64,000 nt of DNA from Siphonodentalium dalli (Eukaryota > Mollusca > Scaphopoda > Gadilida > Siphonodentaliidae), in contig CP136063.1 of assembly GCA_032622095.1 (NCBI GenBank), positions 61,081,897 through 61,145,896 on the forward strand. The letters run 5' to 3'. Each line of letters starts with the position of its first letter. Positions within the stretch are counted from its first letter, which is position 1. A model generated the notes under the pieces. It did no database searches and was not told the DNA's origin. It worked only from the letters and a program-made list of their open reading frames with translations. This document shows, one piece after another, positions 47,234-58,878 of this stretch. The position numbers were made by a program, and so were the translations under genes.

Positions 47234-48145
47234 TCAATTTCTTCTGTTGTTCTTTTTTGTGAACTCCGGGTTGAAGTACACCTTTTCTGAGTTTGATATG
47301 TCCGTTTTATTCTTATTGTGTGCAATGGCCTCCATCAGCACATTATTCCTATTTTCCTCAGAATTGAAAATTACTTTCACTGGTCTGATTTTCCCGGATT
47401 GTTGTTTTCCAAGCCTGTATGCTGTTCGCACATGTTTTTCATTGTGTCCGGTCATTTTCTCTAAAGTCTTAGCATGTGACATATTTGCTTCTGTGCTTTC
47501 TTTAATATTTGTAGCAATCAAATTGCTATTTCTTGCTTCTTTTGCTTAGAATTCTGCAATACGTTCCTCAACTCGAGAAACGATATCACCTTGTTTCATC
47601 TGGTAATTTTGGGTGTTCTCCTGAGCTGTGGCATTTCCTTCCGTTGTGTAATTTTTGAAACGCTCCTCTATCTTATTGTCTATCATTTCTACTATCTCTG
47701 TCATCTTTTCTTCTGTTTTAGTTGACTTTTCGTCGAGACATTGTATGGTTTTATCATATTCTTAAAATTTGTTTTCCAATTTAGTGTCTATAGATTTTAC
47801 GATGTTCTTGACCTCATTTTGTGTTGTAGTTCTTTCGTTACTTACGATTTCCGCTAGCTTGTCTATATTTTCTTTCAGTGCTCTTATTTCTGTTCGCAGA
47901 TCATCATCCTTGGTTTCAACAACGTTCCGACATGCGTGCAAATCCATGTCATCACCACAGACTTTTTGGATAAATACTTTTGATCCGCGAAGAAAGTTCT
48001 TGGCATTTCCAGTGATAAAGCGATTGACACTTATTACCGCACACAACTCCTTGATTTGCCCGTATATATCATTGTCACAAACATTACACTGAAGCGTCTT
48101 CTTTTCATTCACTCCGGAATTTGAGCCCTTTTTGTGGGTAGCCAT
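47234..48145 (-). pseudogene. LINE ORF1 fragments with zinc-finger-like start
   Basis: The first frame (48145-47762, 127 codons) starts MATHKKGSN and contains CNVCDNDI, then VCGDDMDLHAC, a PHD-like cysteine arrangement seen in ORF1 of some CR1/jockey elements. A heptad-rich stretch follows (DLRTEIRALKENIDKLAEI). The frame breaks near 47760 and resumes at 47521-47234 with MTGHNEKHVRTAYRLGK and RPVKVIFNSEENRNN, matching the RNA-binding C-terminal half. The gap between them contains stops. Confidence 0.7.
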
Positions 48146-48228
48146 TTCTGAGAATCATGAAATAAACCTTACAAGTCTGTTTTTTTTTAAATCACGGATT
48201 CTATGACGGGTCACGTGTAATAAACAAA

Positions 48229-48362
48229 GAACGACACGCGTGTGTTAATGGGTTTGTTCAGACGGCACTTGAAGTCGTGTGCCATCGCGAAAGGATGGAA
48301 ATCAAGGCTAGATCAATCGTTTCGTATCAACAAAGCCATTAACGCACTCGTGTCGTTCTGTG
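48229..48362. repeat. Short inverted repeat around ACGACACG
   Basis: AAGAACGACACGCGTGTGTTAATGG-like arm (48227-48251) against CCATTAACGCACTCGTGTCG (48328-48357), spacer about 77 bp. Confidence 0.6.
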
Positions 48363-48829
48363 TATATAAGTCTATATACAAAAACAATTTTGTTGGGGTG
48401 GATAACATTCCGTGATAGTGATTAGCCAACTACATTGTGCAGCGCAGAATGAAATAACATGCAATGACATTCCCAAGTTTATTATATCTATAGTTTGACA
48501 AAGAGGACAAGAGGGTCAACCACATGCTGCTACCCTTCTTCTTCCTCAATAAAGCTGGCAATCCATTATGTATTAATATTCGAACCCATGTTCAAACGGA
48601 TACGTTTCCCAACAGTTACTTTGTCAGGACATCAGTTTCTGTTCCCGTATATCTGGTGTTTAGGTCGTGGATAATATCATCACAGTCTAGGCTCGAGCAT
48701 AGACGAGGTTTGCATGGGTCAAGACACTGATATGTTCAAGATTGATCTGTATTGGTGCATGGACATCTCAATGTGCCATTGAACTATTAGTGCTGTACAT
48801 ATACATTGATATCATATTTACTTCAACCT
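48363..48829. other. No gene seen
   Basis: No exon or family shared with other parts of the window was recognised. Confidence 0.4.
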
Positions 48830-49066
48830 ATACGCCCTGTCACTAACTCGCGGCCATATTGTATCCAACAGGTCCGGTTGCGTAGTTTCATAGATTCATC
48901 GAACCCCGGTTCCGCGGTTTTAGGGCTACATATCAAAGTTTGGAGTAGCATTTCCAGATATGGAACCTTTGAATTATTCATGATTTCCATATATGGAAAG
49001 CTAAGTAAAACAACGGAACTGGTCCTGGTGGATCCAATATGGCCGCGAGTTGGTGACAGGATGACT
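48830..49066. mobile_element. Family G inverted-repeat element, copy 2
   Basis: Starts ATACGCCCTGTCACTAAC, contains CGCGGCCATATTG and, near the other end, CAATATGGCCGCGAG. Its outer right terminus is diverged. The opposing frames at 48806-49192 are palindrome artefacts. Confidence 0.75.
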
Positions 49067-49206
49067 ACCCGAAAAATAACAGCGGTACACCATAAATGGA
49101 AATGGATCGAACTTGACACATATAATGGTATTTGTTACAGTGAAGTAATTCGATTGGTAGCGGCCTCCAACGGATTTTGGACCAAGCTGTAGGAGAGAAT
49201 TAAAAA

Positions 49207-49785
49207 AATTATGGGCTCTGGTTGGTTAATATATAAAATACACGCAATCACTTCTCTTGAAATTTCAGACTACAAACAAAACTTGGCACATTGTAAAGCA
49301 CGTGGTTCCCAGATTGATTTTTTTTTGGTGTGAGGTAAAAAATGTCAATATTGTTTTCATGCAATTCTGACTCTAGATTATAAATCCCAAATTTAAAGGT
49401 ACATTCGATGCTCGACGATATGATTTTTTTCATGCAGAATCTTTGCGCAGATGCCAATCCTGGTGATCATGTACTCATGTATCACAATTCGTGGGTAGTC
49501 AGGGCTGCAGGCCAATATATGTTAACACTGAGGCCTATGGGAAATAATTACTTCACTGTAACCTAAAGCACAAAAATTGTCATTTTTCTCATTTGGGCCC
49601 AGTGGTGGGTTTGCTATAAATATTGACCAACAAACAATCAGGGAACTTGTAGCACGTGGCATATTATATTATTTGAGTCGGCGGTAATCAATGAGAAGCC
49701 AATATTAACCCATCTGAGACAATATTTTCTTGAAATTTTCACTTCGAAAATCCCCTTTTTTGTCCGTTATGAGCCCATATGTGTA
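49207..49785 (+). mobile_element. Family H element, copy 1
   Basis: A 579 bp unit with short inverted ends (AATTATGGGCTC and GAGCCCATATGTG) that is almost identical to 50897-51495. A 69-codon minus-strand frame occurs in both copies but has no domain and is explained by the sequence identity. Confidence 0.8.
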
Positions 49786-50485
49786 CCTTCAATGAATGTC
49801 ATGGTAACCATTCACGCACTGAACATCGAGGATCAGTACACAACTGAAATAAATGCATTTCGACTAGCCATAAGAGAAAACCACATCGCTATCTTTGGCA
49901 GGTCTCTAACATTTGATGTAAAACATGACCAGTGCAGGGTTAAATGGCAGCCAATTAGTCTGCTTGAGGTGGCTTGTCGACAAAAAGTGTAACACGGTGG
50001 TGTGTTTGAGTGATGTGGCTGTTTTCATGTACATACATGTAGGCACGGAATAATTCTGCTGCAATCAAAACTTCGTTTACCAGGACTCAGATTTGTGCGC
50101 CCAATTGAAGCTCCAGCATATCCATGTTTATCAAGCGAACCATCGTCCATGTTTTCTCAGAGAGAAATCGGTCAGCTATAACACTAATGATGGGTATATA
50201 TGCTACCATCGTTTACTTTATCGACATGGACCTCACATGGTGACTTTTCGTGTTCATTTTAAGATATTTTGTGTTGCTGTTGTAAACAGGGGGGTGGTCG
50301 GGAAAGGGTTAATAAGACGAAAACAAAGTCATGGATAGAGATTTTGTATTTTATTTTCAAATGTGAAGAGTCCATGGACCGATTTGTGTCATTTTCAGAT
50401 GGCATGTCATTGACGCTGTTGTCACTTTAGGCACAGTTGTTGGAAATTATTATCAAAATCCAATGATAAATACACACAACATTAA
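49786..50485. other. No gene seen
   Basis: Frames of 66 and 81 codons have no recognisable domain. No repeat noted. Confidence 0.4.
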
Positions 50486-50868
50486 TTCAATAATAATAAT
50501 ATATAGACAAGTATGGAAAGCTGGCCAATTTATACTGCATTCCGAGTCAACCGGACTCCCGCTACCACAACTAGTTTCAAGTCCTATTTCAGCATAAAAT
50601 AATGTATCAGTTGTAAATATATTTCTTCCACTCGATCAACTATATATACGTCTCGAAAGTAACACTGCAAATCCGAAAGGATTTGGCATTTCTTGCAACA
50701 TTTTTTAATGTGAATTGCCAACAACACAAAAATTGAAAATATGACGAGCCGCCATCCGAGTCACAGGCTATAATTAGAAGCACGGATTAGTTATGACGTT
50801 ACAATCTCGGATGGCGACTCGTCAATCTCACACAGGAGCTTTCCATACTTGTCTATATTATTATTGAA
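50486..50868. mobile_element. Inverted-repeat element with TIRs of about 32-37 bp
   Basis: TTCAATAATAATAATATATA...GTATGGAAAGCT at the left is complementary to AGCTTTCCATACTTGTCTA...ATTGAA at the right. The inside contains GCCATCCGAG and its approximate complement CTCGGATGGC. Confidence 0.8.
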
Positions 50869-50896
50869 GTAATGGTATGTGTACTTGTCAGCGGAT

Positions 50897-51495
50897 AATT
50901 ATGGGCTCTAGTTGGTTAATAGTAGTTTCGATATTTAAACATATTAAATACATGCAATCACTCCTCTTAAAATTTCAGACTCCAAACAAAACATTGGCAC
51001 ATTGTAAAGCACGTGGTTCCTAGATTGAATTTTTTTGGTGTGAGGTAAAAAATGCCAATATTGTTTTCATGCAATTCTGACTCTAGATTATAAATCCCAA
51101 ATTTAAAGGTACATTCGATGCTCGACGATATGATTTTTTTCATGCAGAATCTTTGCGCAGATGCCAATCCTGGTGATCATGTACTCATTTATCACAATTC
51201 GTGGATAGTCAGGGCTGCATGCCAATATATGTTAACACTGGGGCCTATGGGAAATAATTACTTCACTGTAACCTAAAGCACAAAAATTGTCATTTTTCTC
51301 ATTTGGGCCCAGTGGTGGGTTTGCTATCAATATTGACCAACAAACAATCAGGGAACTTGTAGCACGTGGCATATTATATTATTTGAGTCGGCGGTAATCA
51401 ATGAGAAGCCAATATTAACCCATCTGAGACAATATTTGCTTGAAATTTTCACTTCGAAAATCCCCTTTTTTGTCCGTTATGAGCCCATATGTGTA
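50897..51495 (+). mobile_element. Family H element, copy 2
   Basis: Near-identical to 49207-49785 but with about 20 extra bases near the start (GTAGTTTCGATATTT). Same orientation, about 1.1 kb apart. Confidence 0.8.
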
Positions 51496-53425
51496 ACTCA
51501 AGATTTCTATATGATTCTGATATCAAAATGATGAGCTTACTGATAACTTTATGCATGTAAATATTCAAGTATATCGCATACCAAAACACCACATGATACA
51601 TACTATGTTGACTCCTATACTTGACCTGCTATAAAAATAATTTGTTTAACAACAGTTGATGTTTTGCTCAGAATAGCGGTACCAGCTTGTAGAATGTCAC
51701 GTCACTCCCGTGGACATTTAGTCTTCGATGCCAGCTTGAAGAAAAAAAACAAATGAGTTATTAAACAAATGACAGTATAATTGCTTAATTAATTAATCGA
51801 ATTATTAATATTATTAATTCTCTGAATACGCGATTAATTAATAATCTAATTATTTAATTATTATAATTATAGATTGTCGAATTCAATATGTTTGTTACTG
51901 ATCATTGAATGTTGTTGAATATCAATGAATTTGGAATGTTGAATTAAATATACACACCTTCAATATCATTATTTGTCCGAACGTCATGTCGGAATATACT
52001 CCATTCCTCGATCGAAAATGTGCTTGAGTCGAGCCACTGCCTTTGTACATAGTCGCAGAGGCTGCGAAGACTGGACCCTTAGCCACTGGAGGCAATCGTG
52101 GTCTAACTTCGCTACCGCACTTGATACAACGGAACATCTTTGTGGTTATGATGTCAGAGAGAGGGTGAGTAGATGGGCGCGAAGCGCCCGGGATGGTCGA
52201 AAAGATCGAGTGATCTTCTCCTTCACCCCACGGTTTGTTGTTGTTGGAGATATAGCACACAGAAAAATAGTCATGTCTGAACACGGCAAAAGCGGACATA
52301 ATTGAATTAATGTTATTTCTTTGATTGAATTGATTGGATGGATTATTTGGGGAAGAGCCCACGAGCTTTAATATGGGGTGTGAGGGGTGTCCCGGTCGGT
52401 CCCTTTAATATATGGTTGAGCTGAGCGTGTCATCTGGTGCGCTGAAAAAGGAGCGGGGCCCCGTGTTATAATTTTAAAATAGTGTTAGTTTGTTAGTTGT
52501 TTAAAAAAACAACCGCAAGGCAGAGCGTGTGATTCAATGTGATTCAATGCGCCATCATACCGCTATTCTGCTATAGCCAAATGCGCAGAGACAGTATGTT
52601 TTGTTTATTTCGTTGTTTCTGTATGGACCTGTATGGACCGCCCTACATCCCATAGCACGGGCGTAAGTGAAGACTCTGACAATTTTATGTGCAGAGTTAT
52701 TTGGGTTCCGATAAGTGAAGTAAATCTGAAGATTATGTACAAGATAGACTTTAATTGTTGATGATATATGTGAATGGTTTTGTACAGAGATATATATGAT
52801 TACATTCAATAGATTTTTTTGGTTTTATATTTTTGGTAATTTCTTTATTTTGTTAAAATTATGTATACATTTAGTACATTTCAGTGTGTTCAGTTTTTGA
52901 GCCGTGAGCCGTCCTACTTCCGAAGAAATGTCAGAGCGGCAAGCGGGGCGAGCATATTTTGGTATATGCCGCTCCTAACTCGTTTAGAGCTATGACCACT
53001 TATGGGTCTGTAGTTCCTGCACCCCACCCCAAGCTAGTGCTGGGTCGGTTTTCAAGCCGGATCCCGCTTGGTTGGTGTTGTTAGGTGAGTGGAATGTGTA
53101 TGACATGAGCGCTAGCTTCTGAAAATGAATTTGTAATTATACTGGTGGCGGGTAGTGCCTGTTATAGAAATGATTGCTTTTCCCTCAATTGTATGGGTTC
53201 CCAGGGCGCGGGCGTAAGTGAAATCATCTTCATGTTCTTGTTGTAGTTTATTGGTTGAAAAAAATATGTACGATGGTAGACAATGGTATATGTGAATGTA
53301 TATATATATACAGTGAATGTTTTTTTGTTTTTGTTTTTGTGATTTTTTTGGGTTGTTTTTAGTAGATTTTGTAAAAATATTGAATATATATACACAATTT
53401 CTGTAAAGGAAGTGTTGTCAATTAA
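51496..53425. other. No established gene
   Basis: An AATTAAT-rich tract is at 51780-51870. Opposing frames of 146 and 110 codons overlap at 51922-52362 and neither shows a known domain. GCGGGCGTAAGTGAA occurs near 52665 and 53210, a short shared word. An undetected exon or untranslated transcript is possible. Confidence 0.3.
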
Positions 53426-53428
53426 GTA

Positions 53429-54415
53429 TGTTAGTTGATTTTGGAGGAGATAATTGTTCGACGGCTTATACTACGGCACGACAAGCGTATATTGCCGCCC
53501 GAGGACATTCATCAGCGCCCAAGGAGCCATCTAGGGCGTGAGCCCGATATCCCATGTTTTGATTTTGGTGTTAGTCAATATATATTATTACCACTTTATA
53601 GGGCGTTCTCTAGGCCATTGATAATGATTTTCGGGGCGTTCCAAATAGCGTATTGTTACCAAAACAGCGGGCCGCGGGCCGATAATGAGAAGCCTAGTTC
53701 AATATCGGCCCGCCGCCCGGAAACTATAGATCTCGTTTATTATCGCGAGAGTTACGTCCCTTCAACTTCCGATGTGGCGTGTTTATTTCAAGAAAATAAT
53801 GGGAAGATGTATCCGATTTCCTCGACACTATAGTGGTTTTATGATTGGAATTCACGCTATATGATTGAATTATTGTATCAAGCGTAAGTATGCATTGATA
53901 ATTTTAGCTGTCAACCTCTCATTGGTTGTTACTCGTCTCCAATGCTGGGGTTTCCCCTGTCCTATTTTCGAGACTCCGTCAGTCCGTGTCAGCTGACAAG
54001 TCAAATGGTATCAAATTTAAATGTTCTTGAAAATATTTCTCTCTTAATTATTCCACTAAATCCTCAAATGTCCAAAACTGTGGTAATAATAGTAATAACA
54101 TGATTTCATCGGGCATTATGGTTTATTAACGGCCCTCTGGAATGATTAACAGCCCTCGGGCCTATTAGCGTCCCTCGACTTCGTCTCGGGCCGCTAATAG
54201 GCCCTTGGGCTGTTAATCATTCCAGCCGGGCCGTTAATAAACCATAACGCCCTAAAAAATCATGTTATTGTTATAATGGTGTACATGTTATCAATTTTTG
54301 GCGAATGCCGGTATACAATGAGTGTTAGTTAGGTTTGTAGGAGATAATTATCCGATGACTTATACTACGGCCACGACAAGCGTATCTACACCGCCCGAGG
54401 ACATTCATCAGCGCC
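53429..54415 (+). repeat. Direct repeat of about 95 bp flanking a palindrome
   Basis: 53429-53525 and 54322-54415 share GGAGATAATT, GCTTATACTACGGC, ACGACAAGCGTAT and GCCCGAGGACATTCATCAGC. A 132-codon frame starts in the first copy (53435-53833), but a one-base indel breaks the corresponding frame in the second copy. It has no known domain and is left unnamed. Confidence 0.6.
54085..54276. repeat. GC-rich hairpin element, arms of about 90 bp
   Basis: ATGATTTCATCGGGC and GGTTTATTAACGGCCC at the left are mirrored by GGGCCGTTAATAAACC and CCCTAAAAAATCATG at the right. The loop is near TCGACTTCGTC. Confidence 0.85.
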
Positions 54416-54885
54416 CAAGATGAGGTCAGATAAAAATTGCACTGCTTATATACGGTATGTGGTCGGCATATGAAAGTGATTATCTATCACACTGAAGCCA
54501 TCTCACCCTCTGAAGTGTGAGGTATGGTTAGTCGACTGGTTACTGTGTAAACAACCTGCTCCTATTGTTTTGATAGGATATGAATGGGGATAATAACGGC
54601 TTCTAAGGGTTTCCCAAACTCCAGAGATAGTGAGATGAACTCAGAGAATAAGAGAAACTATAATATCCAGAATGTGAAAACAGTTCATTATTGTTATTTA
54701 TGAATTCGCCGGTTCGTCGTTCAAACCAACTAGTGTGATATACTGCATGGCTATTACATGTATCTTTGCTAACAAACGTGCCTAAAGTAATCTAAATGTA
54801 AAAATTGATGGACATAACTCTGAAATATATCATAATCTGAACTTAAGAAATTAATATATTAATATATATTAACTTATTTACAACT
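54416..54885. other. No gene seen
   Basis: Nothing recognised on either strand. Confidence 0.4.
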
Positions 54886-55413
54886 TTAAAGATGGATTAT
54901 CTCTTTAAATAACAAATTTTAAATAGTTGCGTGGGTATAAAATAATAGATATGAACTGAAGACCTATGTCCGGAAAAGCTTCTATCAATTAATATTGATT
55001 TTATTTCGAATATTAAATCGGGCCCATTTATTTTACTATTTTTAGAACCGACCATTCGGATGAGACCGTATTGCGATATAGAGCACTGGGCTGTTCCTAC
55101 GGCTACGCATCGAATGTGAAATGTCACAGATTGGTTGTTTGTATTGTTTTGTTCCACAGATATAAGCGATAATGAGTATAATTAACGTTTATTTGTGACA
55201 AAATTGCACAATATAATTTCTGGTCTCTGTTAACAGTAACCACTATTGTTCGTTAGCTGAACAAACACACCTTTTTAGACCAGAAAATATTCGAAATAAA
55301 ATTAATATTAATCGATAGAAGCATTTCCGGACAGGAGTCTTCGATTCAAATCTAATATTTTATACCCCGGTAACTATATAATACATGTTTACAAAGAGAT
55401 AATCCACCTTTAA
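54886..55413 (-). mobile_element. Family B MITE, full-length (B8)
   Basis: TTAA then AGATGGATTATCTCTTT at the left; AAAGAGATAATCCACCT then TTAA at the right; about 528 bp, the longest copy. It is the reverse complement of B2 and B5 in arm order. Internal GACCATTCGGATGAGACC corresponds to B4 and B9. Confidence 0.87.
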
Positions 55414-55427
55414 TACAAATGTAATAC

Positions 55428-55512
55428 CCGGGCCAGCTCGCCCCTGAAAGGTGGGCCAGCTCGCCCCAAAAACGGCCTGGGACGAGCTGGCCCTGGGGCG
55501 AGTGGGCCCGGA
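55428..55512. repeat. GC-rich inverted repeat
   Basis: GGGCCAGCTCGCCCC words in both orientations, including CCCGGGCCAGCTCG and CGAGTGGGCCCGG. It contrasts sharply with its AT-rich surroundings. Confidence 0.65.
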
Positions 55513-55513
55513 T

Positions 55514-55672
55514 CCCTCGACGATATGATTTTTTCATGAAGAAACTTTGCGCAGATGCCAATCCCGGTGATCATGTACTCATTTATCACAATTCGTGGAT
55601 AGTCAGGACTGCGGCCTGCAGGGCAATATATGCTAACACTGAGGTCTATTGGAAATAATTACTTCACTGTAA
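55514..55672 (+). mobile_element. Family H element, internal fragment
   Basis: Matches the middle of family H from CGACGATATGATTTTTTCATG to AATTACTTCACTGTAACCTA. Confidence 0.75.
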
Positions 55673-56285
55673 CCTATTGCAATTAGTTTCACCACCACCG
55701 TAGAATACAAACTGAATTGACCGTCCAACAAATGTTTCCAATAGTCTGTACCATATAATTTCTTACTCTGGGAACAATGAAACAAAGCAACGATGGAACA
55801 AAGGCTGCTATGTTATATTGTGTATACATATCTACACATGTTTAGTTGCAAGTTATCTCAAACATTGTTGTGGATTTTGGGAGACACCGTAAAGTGCGCA
55901 CAGAGACTTACCGTTTAATTACAGGAAAACATTGATTCTTCTGAGCTGCATGACAAGATTGTAAATACTGACTCAATTATATATCTATAGTATAGGTTTC
56001 TCCCAATAACCTGATTATGCTGAAGTTTGAAAGGAGGCGGATTATTGTGTAGCTATGCAATTTTGAAGTGCAATATTTTTGGACTCAATGAGAAATAAAC
56101 ATCTAGAGATTCATTTTTACGACAATTGTGCGACATTTCTGAGATAAGCCTGCTCAAGGATCAACCATTGTGAGCTGTCAACTCATTTTCGATTTGGGCC
56201 AGAATGTGTAGGCCTATGTCATGTTGACCAATACTGACGTTTTCACACTGTGACATGTTTTGGAATCGTTTATAACCAATTCATT
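55673..56285. other. 5' flank of the 14-finger gene
   Basis: No promoter element or upstream exon could be assigned with confidence. An in-frame GTG at 56250 extends the frame, but an ATG at 56286 is preferred. Confidence 0.4.
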
Positions 56286-57491
56286 ATGACAGAACTTGAA
56301 GGCAAAAGAAACCATCTTAATGAACTGCCATATTATTGTGATATGTGTGGGAAATCATTTCTTGACTCGAGCAGCTTGTATGAACACAAGAGAACTCACA
56401 GCGATCGACCATATAAGTGTGATATATGTGGAAAATCGTTCATTAGATCTGGTACACTGGTCATACACAAAAAGATTCATGCCGATGATCGCCCACACGC
56501 TTGCGATATATGTGGAAAATCATTCACATTTTTAAGTCACATGAAAAATCATAAGATAACTCATTCTGGTGATCGTCCGCATCAATGTGATGTTTGTGAA
56601 AAATCATTCAAATCATCGGCAAATTTAACTGCACATAAGATGATGCACACTGGCGATCGCCCATACGGTTGCGACATATGCGGGAAATCATTCATCAATT
56701 CAAGCAATCTATCAAGTCACAAGAGATCTCATTCCGGCGATAAAGCCTACTGTGATATCTGCGGGAAAACTTTCACTAATCCAAGCCTTCTGAAATATCA
56801 TAAAAAAACTCACTCTGGTGACCTTTCGTTTCAGTGTGATGTTTGTGGAAAATCATTGACAAATTCTGCCAATTTAACTATACATATGAGAATTCACACC
56901 GGTGATCGCCCATATGCTTGCAATTTATGCGGGAAATCTTTCTCCATTTCCAGCAGCCTGATCCGTCATTATAGAATTCACTCTGGTGACCGACCGCATC
57001 AATGTGATATGTGTGAAAAATCATTCACTCAGTTGGGACATTTGACTTCTCACAAGAAGATTCACACGGGTGATAGACCATATAAATGTGATATATGCCA
57101 GAAATCATTCACTACTTCAAGCAACTTGGGAAGTCATAAACTGATTCACTCTGGCGACCGTCCGCATCAATGTGATATGTGTGAAAAATCATTCGCGCAA
57201 TTGGGACATTTGACTCTTCACAAGATGATTCACACTGGTGATCGCCCGTATGAATGTGATATATGCCAGAAAGCATTCGTTACATTAAGCCACCTGAGAC
57301 GCCATAAGAAAACTCACTCTGGCGCCCGCCCTTATACTTGTGATATGTGTGGGAAAGCATTCACTAGATCAGCATATTTGACTGCGCATATGATGAATCA
57401 CACCGGTGATCGCCCGTATCAGTGTGACATGTGTGATAAATCGTACACCAATTTAAGCCACCTGGAACGTCATAAAAGAACCCACGTTTGA
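56286..57491 (+). CDS. C2H2 zinc-finger protein, 14 fingers
   Basis: A 401-residue frame from ATG (MTELEGKRNH) to TGA. After about 15 residues it is a continuous array of 14 C2H2 fingers (consensus CDICGKSF...L..H...H), all with complete C-x2-C and H-x3-H ligands. Linkers alternate TGDRP and SGDRP. Two are one residue short: HSDRPYK after finger 1 and the junction HSGDKAYC before finger 6. Fingers 9-10 and 11-12 are near copies (HQCDMCEKSFTQLGHL and HQCDMCEKSFAQLGHL), a recent pair duplication. The protein ends three residues after RHKR. There is no effector domain, so it is probably a sequence-specific nuclear DNA-binding protein of unknown target. The single exon could be the last exon of a longer gene. 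Confidence 0.92.
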   Translation: MTELEGKRNHLNELPYYCDMCGKSFLDSSSLYEHKRTHSDRPYKCDICGKSFIRSGTLVIHKKIHADDRPHACDICGKSFTFLSHMKNHKITHSGDRPHQCDVCEKSFKSSANLTAHKMMHTGDRPYGCDICGKSFINSSNLSSHKRSHSGDKAYCDICGKTFTNPSLLKYHKKTHSGDLSFQCDVCGKSLTNSANLTIHMRIHTGDRPYACNLCGKSFSISSSLIRHYRIHSGDRPHQCDMCEKSFTQLGHLTSHKKIHTGDRPYKCDICQKSFTTSSNLGSHKLIHSGDRPHQCDMCEKSFAQLGHLTLHKMIHTGDRPYECDICQKAFVTLSHLRRHKKTHSGARPYTCDMCGKAFTRSAYLTAHMMNHTGDRPYQCDMCDKSYTNLSHLERHKRTHV

Positions 57492-58878
57492 CGACCGCCC
57501 GTATATTTGAGAGACGTGAGAAATAATTAACAGCTTCAAGTAACCTTAGAAATGAATTCTTCGGGGCTATATTAATGCTATACACGTAATATACTAACAT
57601 GATTTTTTTAAATTTATTTTTGCTGTAATTCTGTTCACATCGCATTAAAATTTATCACTTACCACGTGACTGCTAATTTCACATTAATGCATTTATACAA
57701 TCAAAACATGATCAATAGATATTATACGATACCAAGTATTCATATATGTATGATGACATAACTCTACTCATTTATATATCCGCCACTCACTAAACATCTG
57801 CCGCCAATCAACTGTGCGTCGGATTCGAGTCCGTTCTGTGAAATAGTGTGTATTAAAATGAAATATCGACCTGGTTCACCAATATATTTAGACTTTCTGT
57901 GCTCGCTTCTCGTGAACATGCATGCAGAGGCGCGTCGAGGCCGGCGACACCGAGTCGACAATTAGGGTAGCTCGATACAGGCTCAAATATATTATAGCCT
58001 TATATTCATTAGTCAGTTTTATTCTATGGCCAACAATCCAGGTTATAAAAGAATTAATGTAACTCAATCAGCCAATGGAAGTTTTACAAAATCATGTGAC
58101 TATTGGTCAAGGGAGTAAAAGTGAAGTCGGGCCCATGTGATGTCGACCCTATATCAAGACCCAAATACGAAGACGACCCGACTCGAAGTCGAACTGAGAG
58201 AAGTCGGTCGCGATGATTAGATAGGAATTGAATAGTGTCATTATTTTAGATGAGCGCGGCGGACAATTACACTTTAAACGGACACATTGTTATTATAATG
58301 TGTGTACGTACACAAGGAGGGACGTTCCTCACTCATTGTTGTAAAATCAAACTAAGGGAACAATTTGAACATAATGTTGGTGTGAAATTTCCAACCAATC
58401 TAGTGTAAGGTGTGAAATTTGTAACTGTTGCAAATTTTTACCAAAGTTTGGGGGAAATTTTTACCAAAGTTTGGGGGCATACACCAATTAAGCACCACTC
58501 CCTGCCAAAGCCCCACCCTCCCCACCACGGATATCCCCGGCCACGACATAACACAGCAATCATTCAGTTGAACGAGATTTCATAAGATATGTTCATGTCT
58601 GGGCGACGAACATGTGTAAATGTCCCTCAGGTGGGATTTTCGAGGAAGAAATATGTTGGTAGTGGCATCGAAATATTGTCCCATCTGGATATTTCAATAA
58701 TGGCCCTGTATTAATTAAATGAATATAATATCTCACAATCTCCTAAGAGTAGATTTATATTACCATTGGCATTTATATAGGCAGGCATAAGTGTGATATT
58801 ATGCCCCTCGGGACGTTCAATATTTGGTTTCTGCCAATTAATGCCACTTACTATTATTATTGGATATTTATTATATTA
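57492..58878. other. No gene seen
   Basis: 3' flank of the zinc-finger gene followed by unremarkable sequence. The word ACCAAAGTTTGGGGG is repeated in tandem near 58440-58475. No consensus AATAAA is close to the stop. Confidence 0.4.

Larger units (their letters stand above)
44490..48145 (-). mobile_element. CR1/jockey-like LINE, decayed
   Basis: Minus-strand element with ORF1 fragments near its 5' end (48145-47234) and ORF2 endonuclease and RT fragments (47072-44512) in proper order. Several frameshifts and at least one in-frame stop make it inactive. The 3' end is near 44490, beside a short (CAA)n. The segment after the 5' end (48146-48420) may be its 5' UTR or an unrelated inverted repeat. 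Confidence 0.88.

Noticed and set aside
49207-51495. Pair of LTRs around an internal region
   Set aside because: No TG...CA ends, primer-binding site or polyprotein. A short fragment also occurs elsewhere, and the ends are inverted repeats.
51922-52362. 146-codon minus-strand frame with CIKC motif
   Set aside because: It overlaps an opposing open frame, has a single C-x2-C with no partner and lacks any domain.
56250-56285. GTG start extending the 14-finger protein
   Set aside because: The extension begins at GTG. The first in-frame ATG is at 56286, normal for an animal gene.
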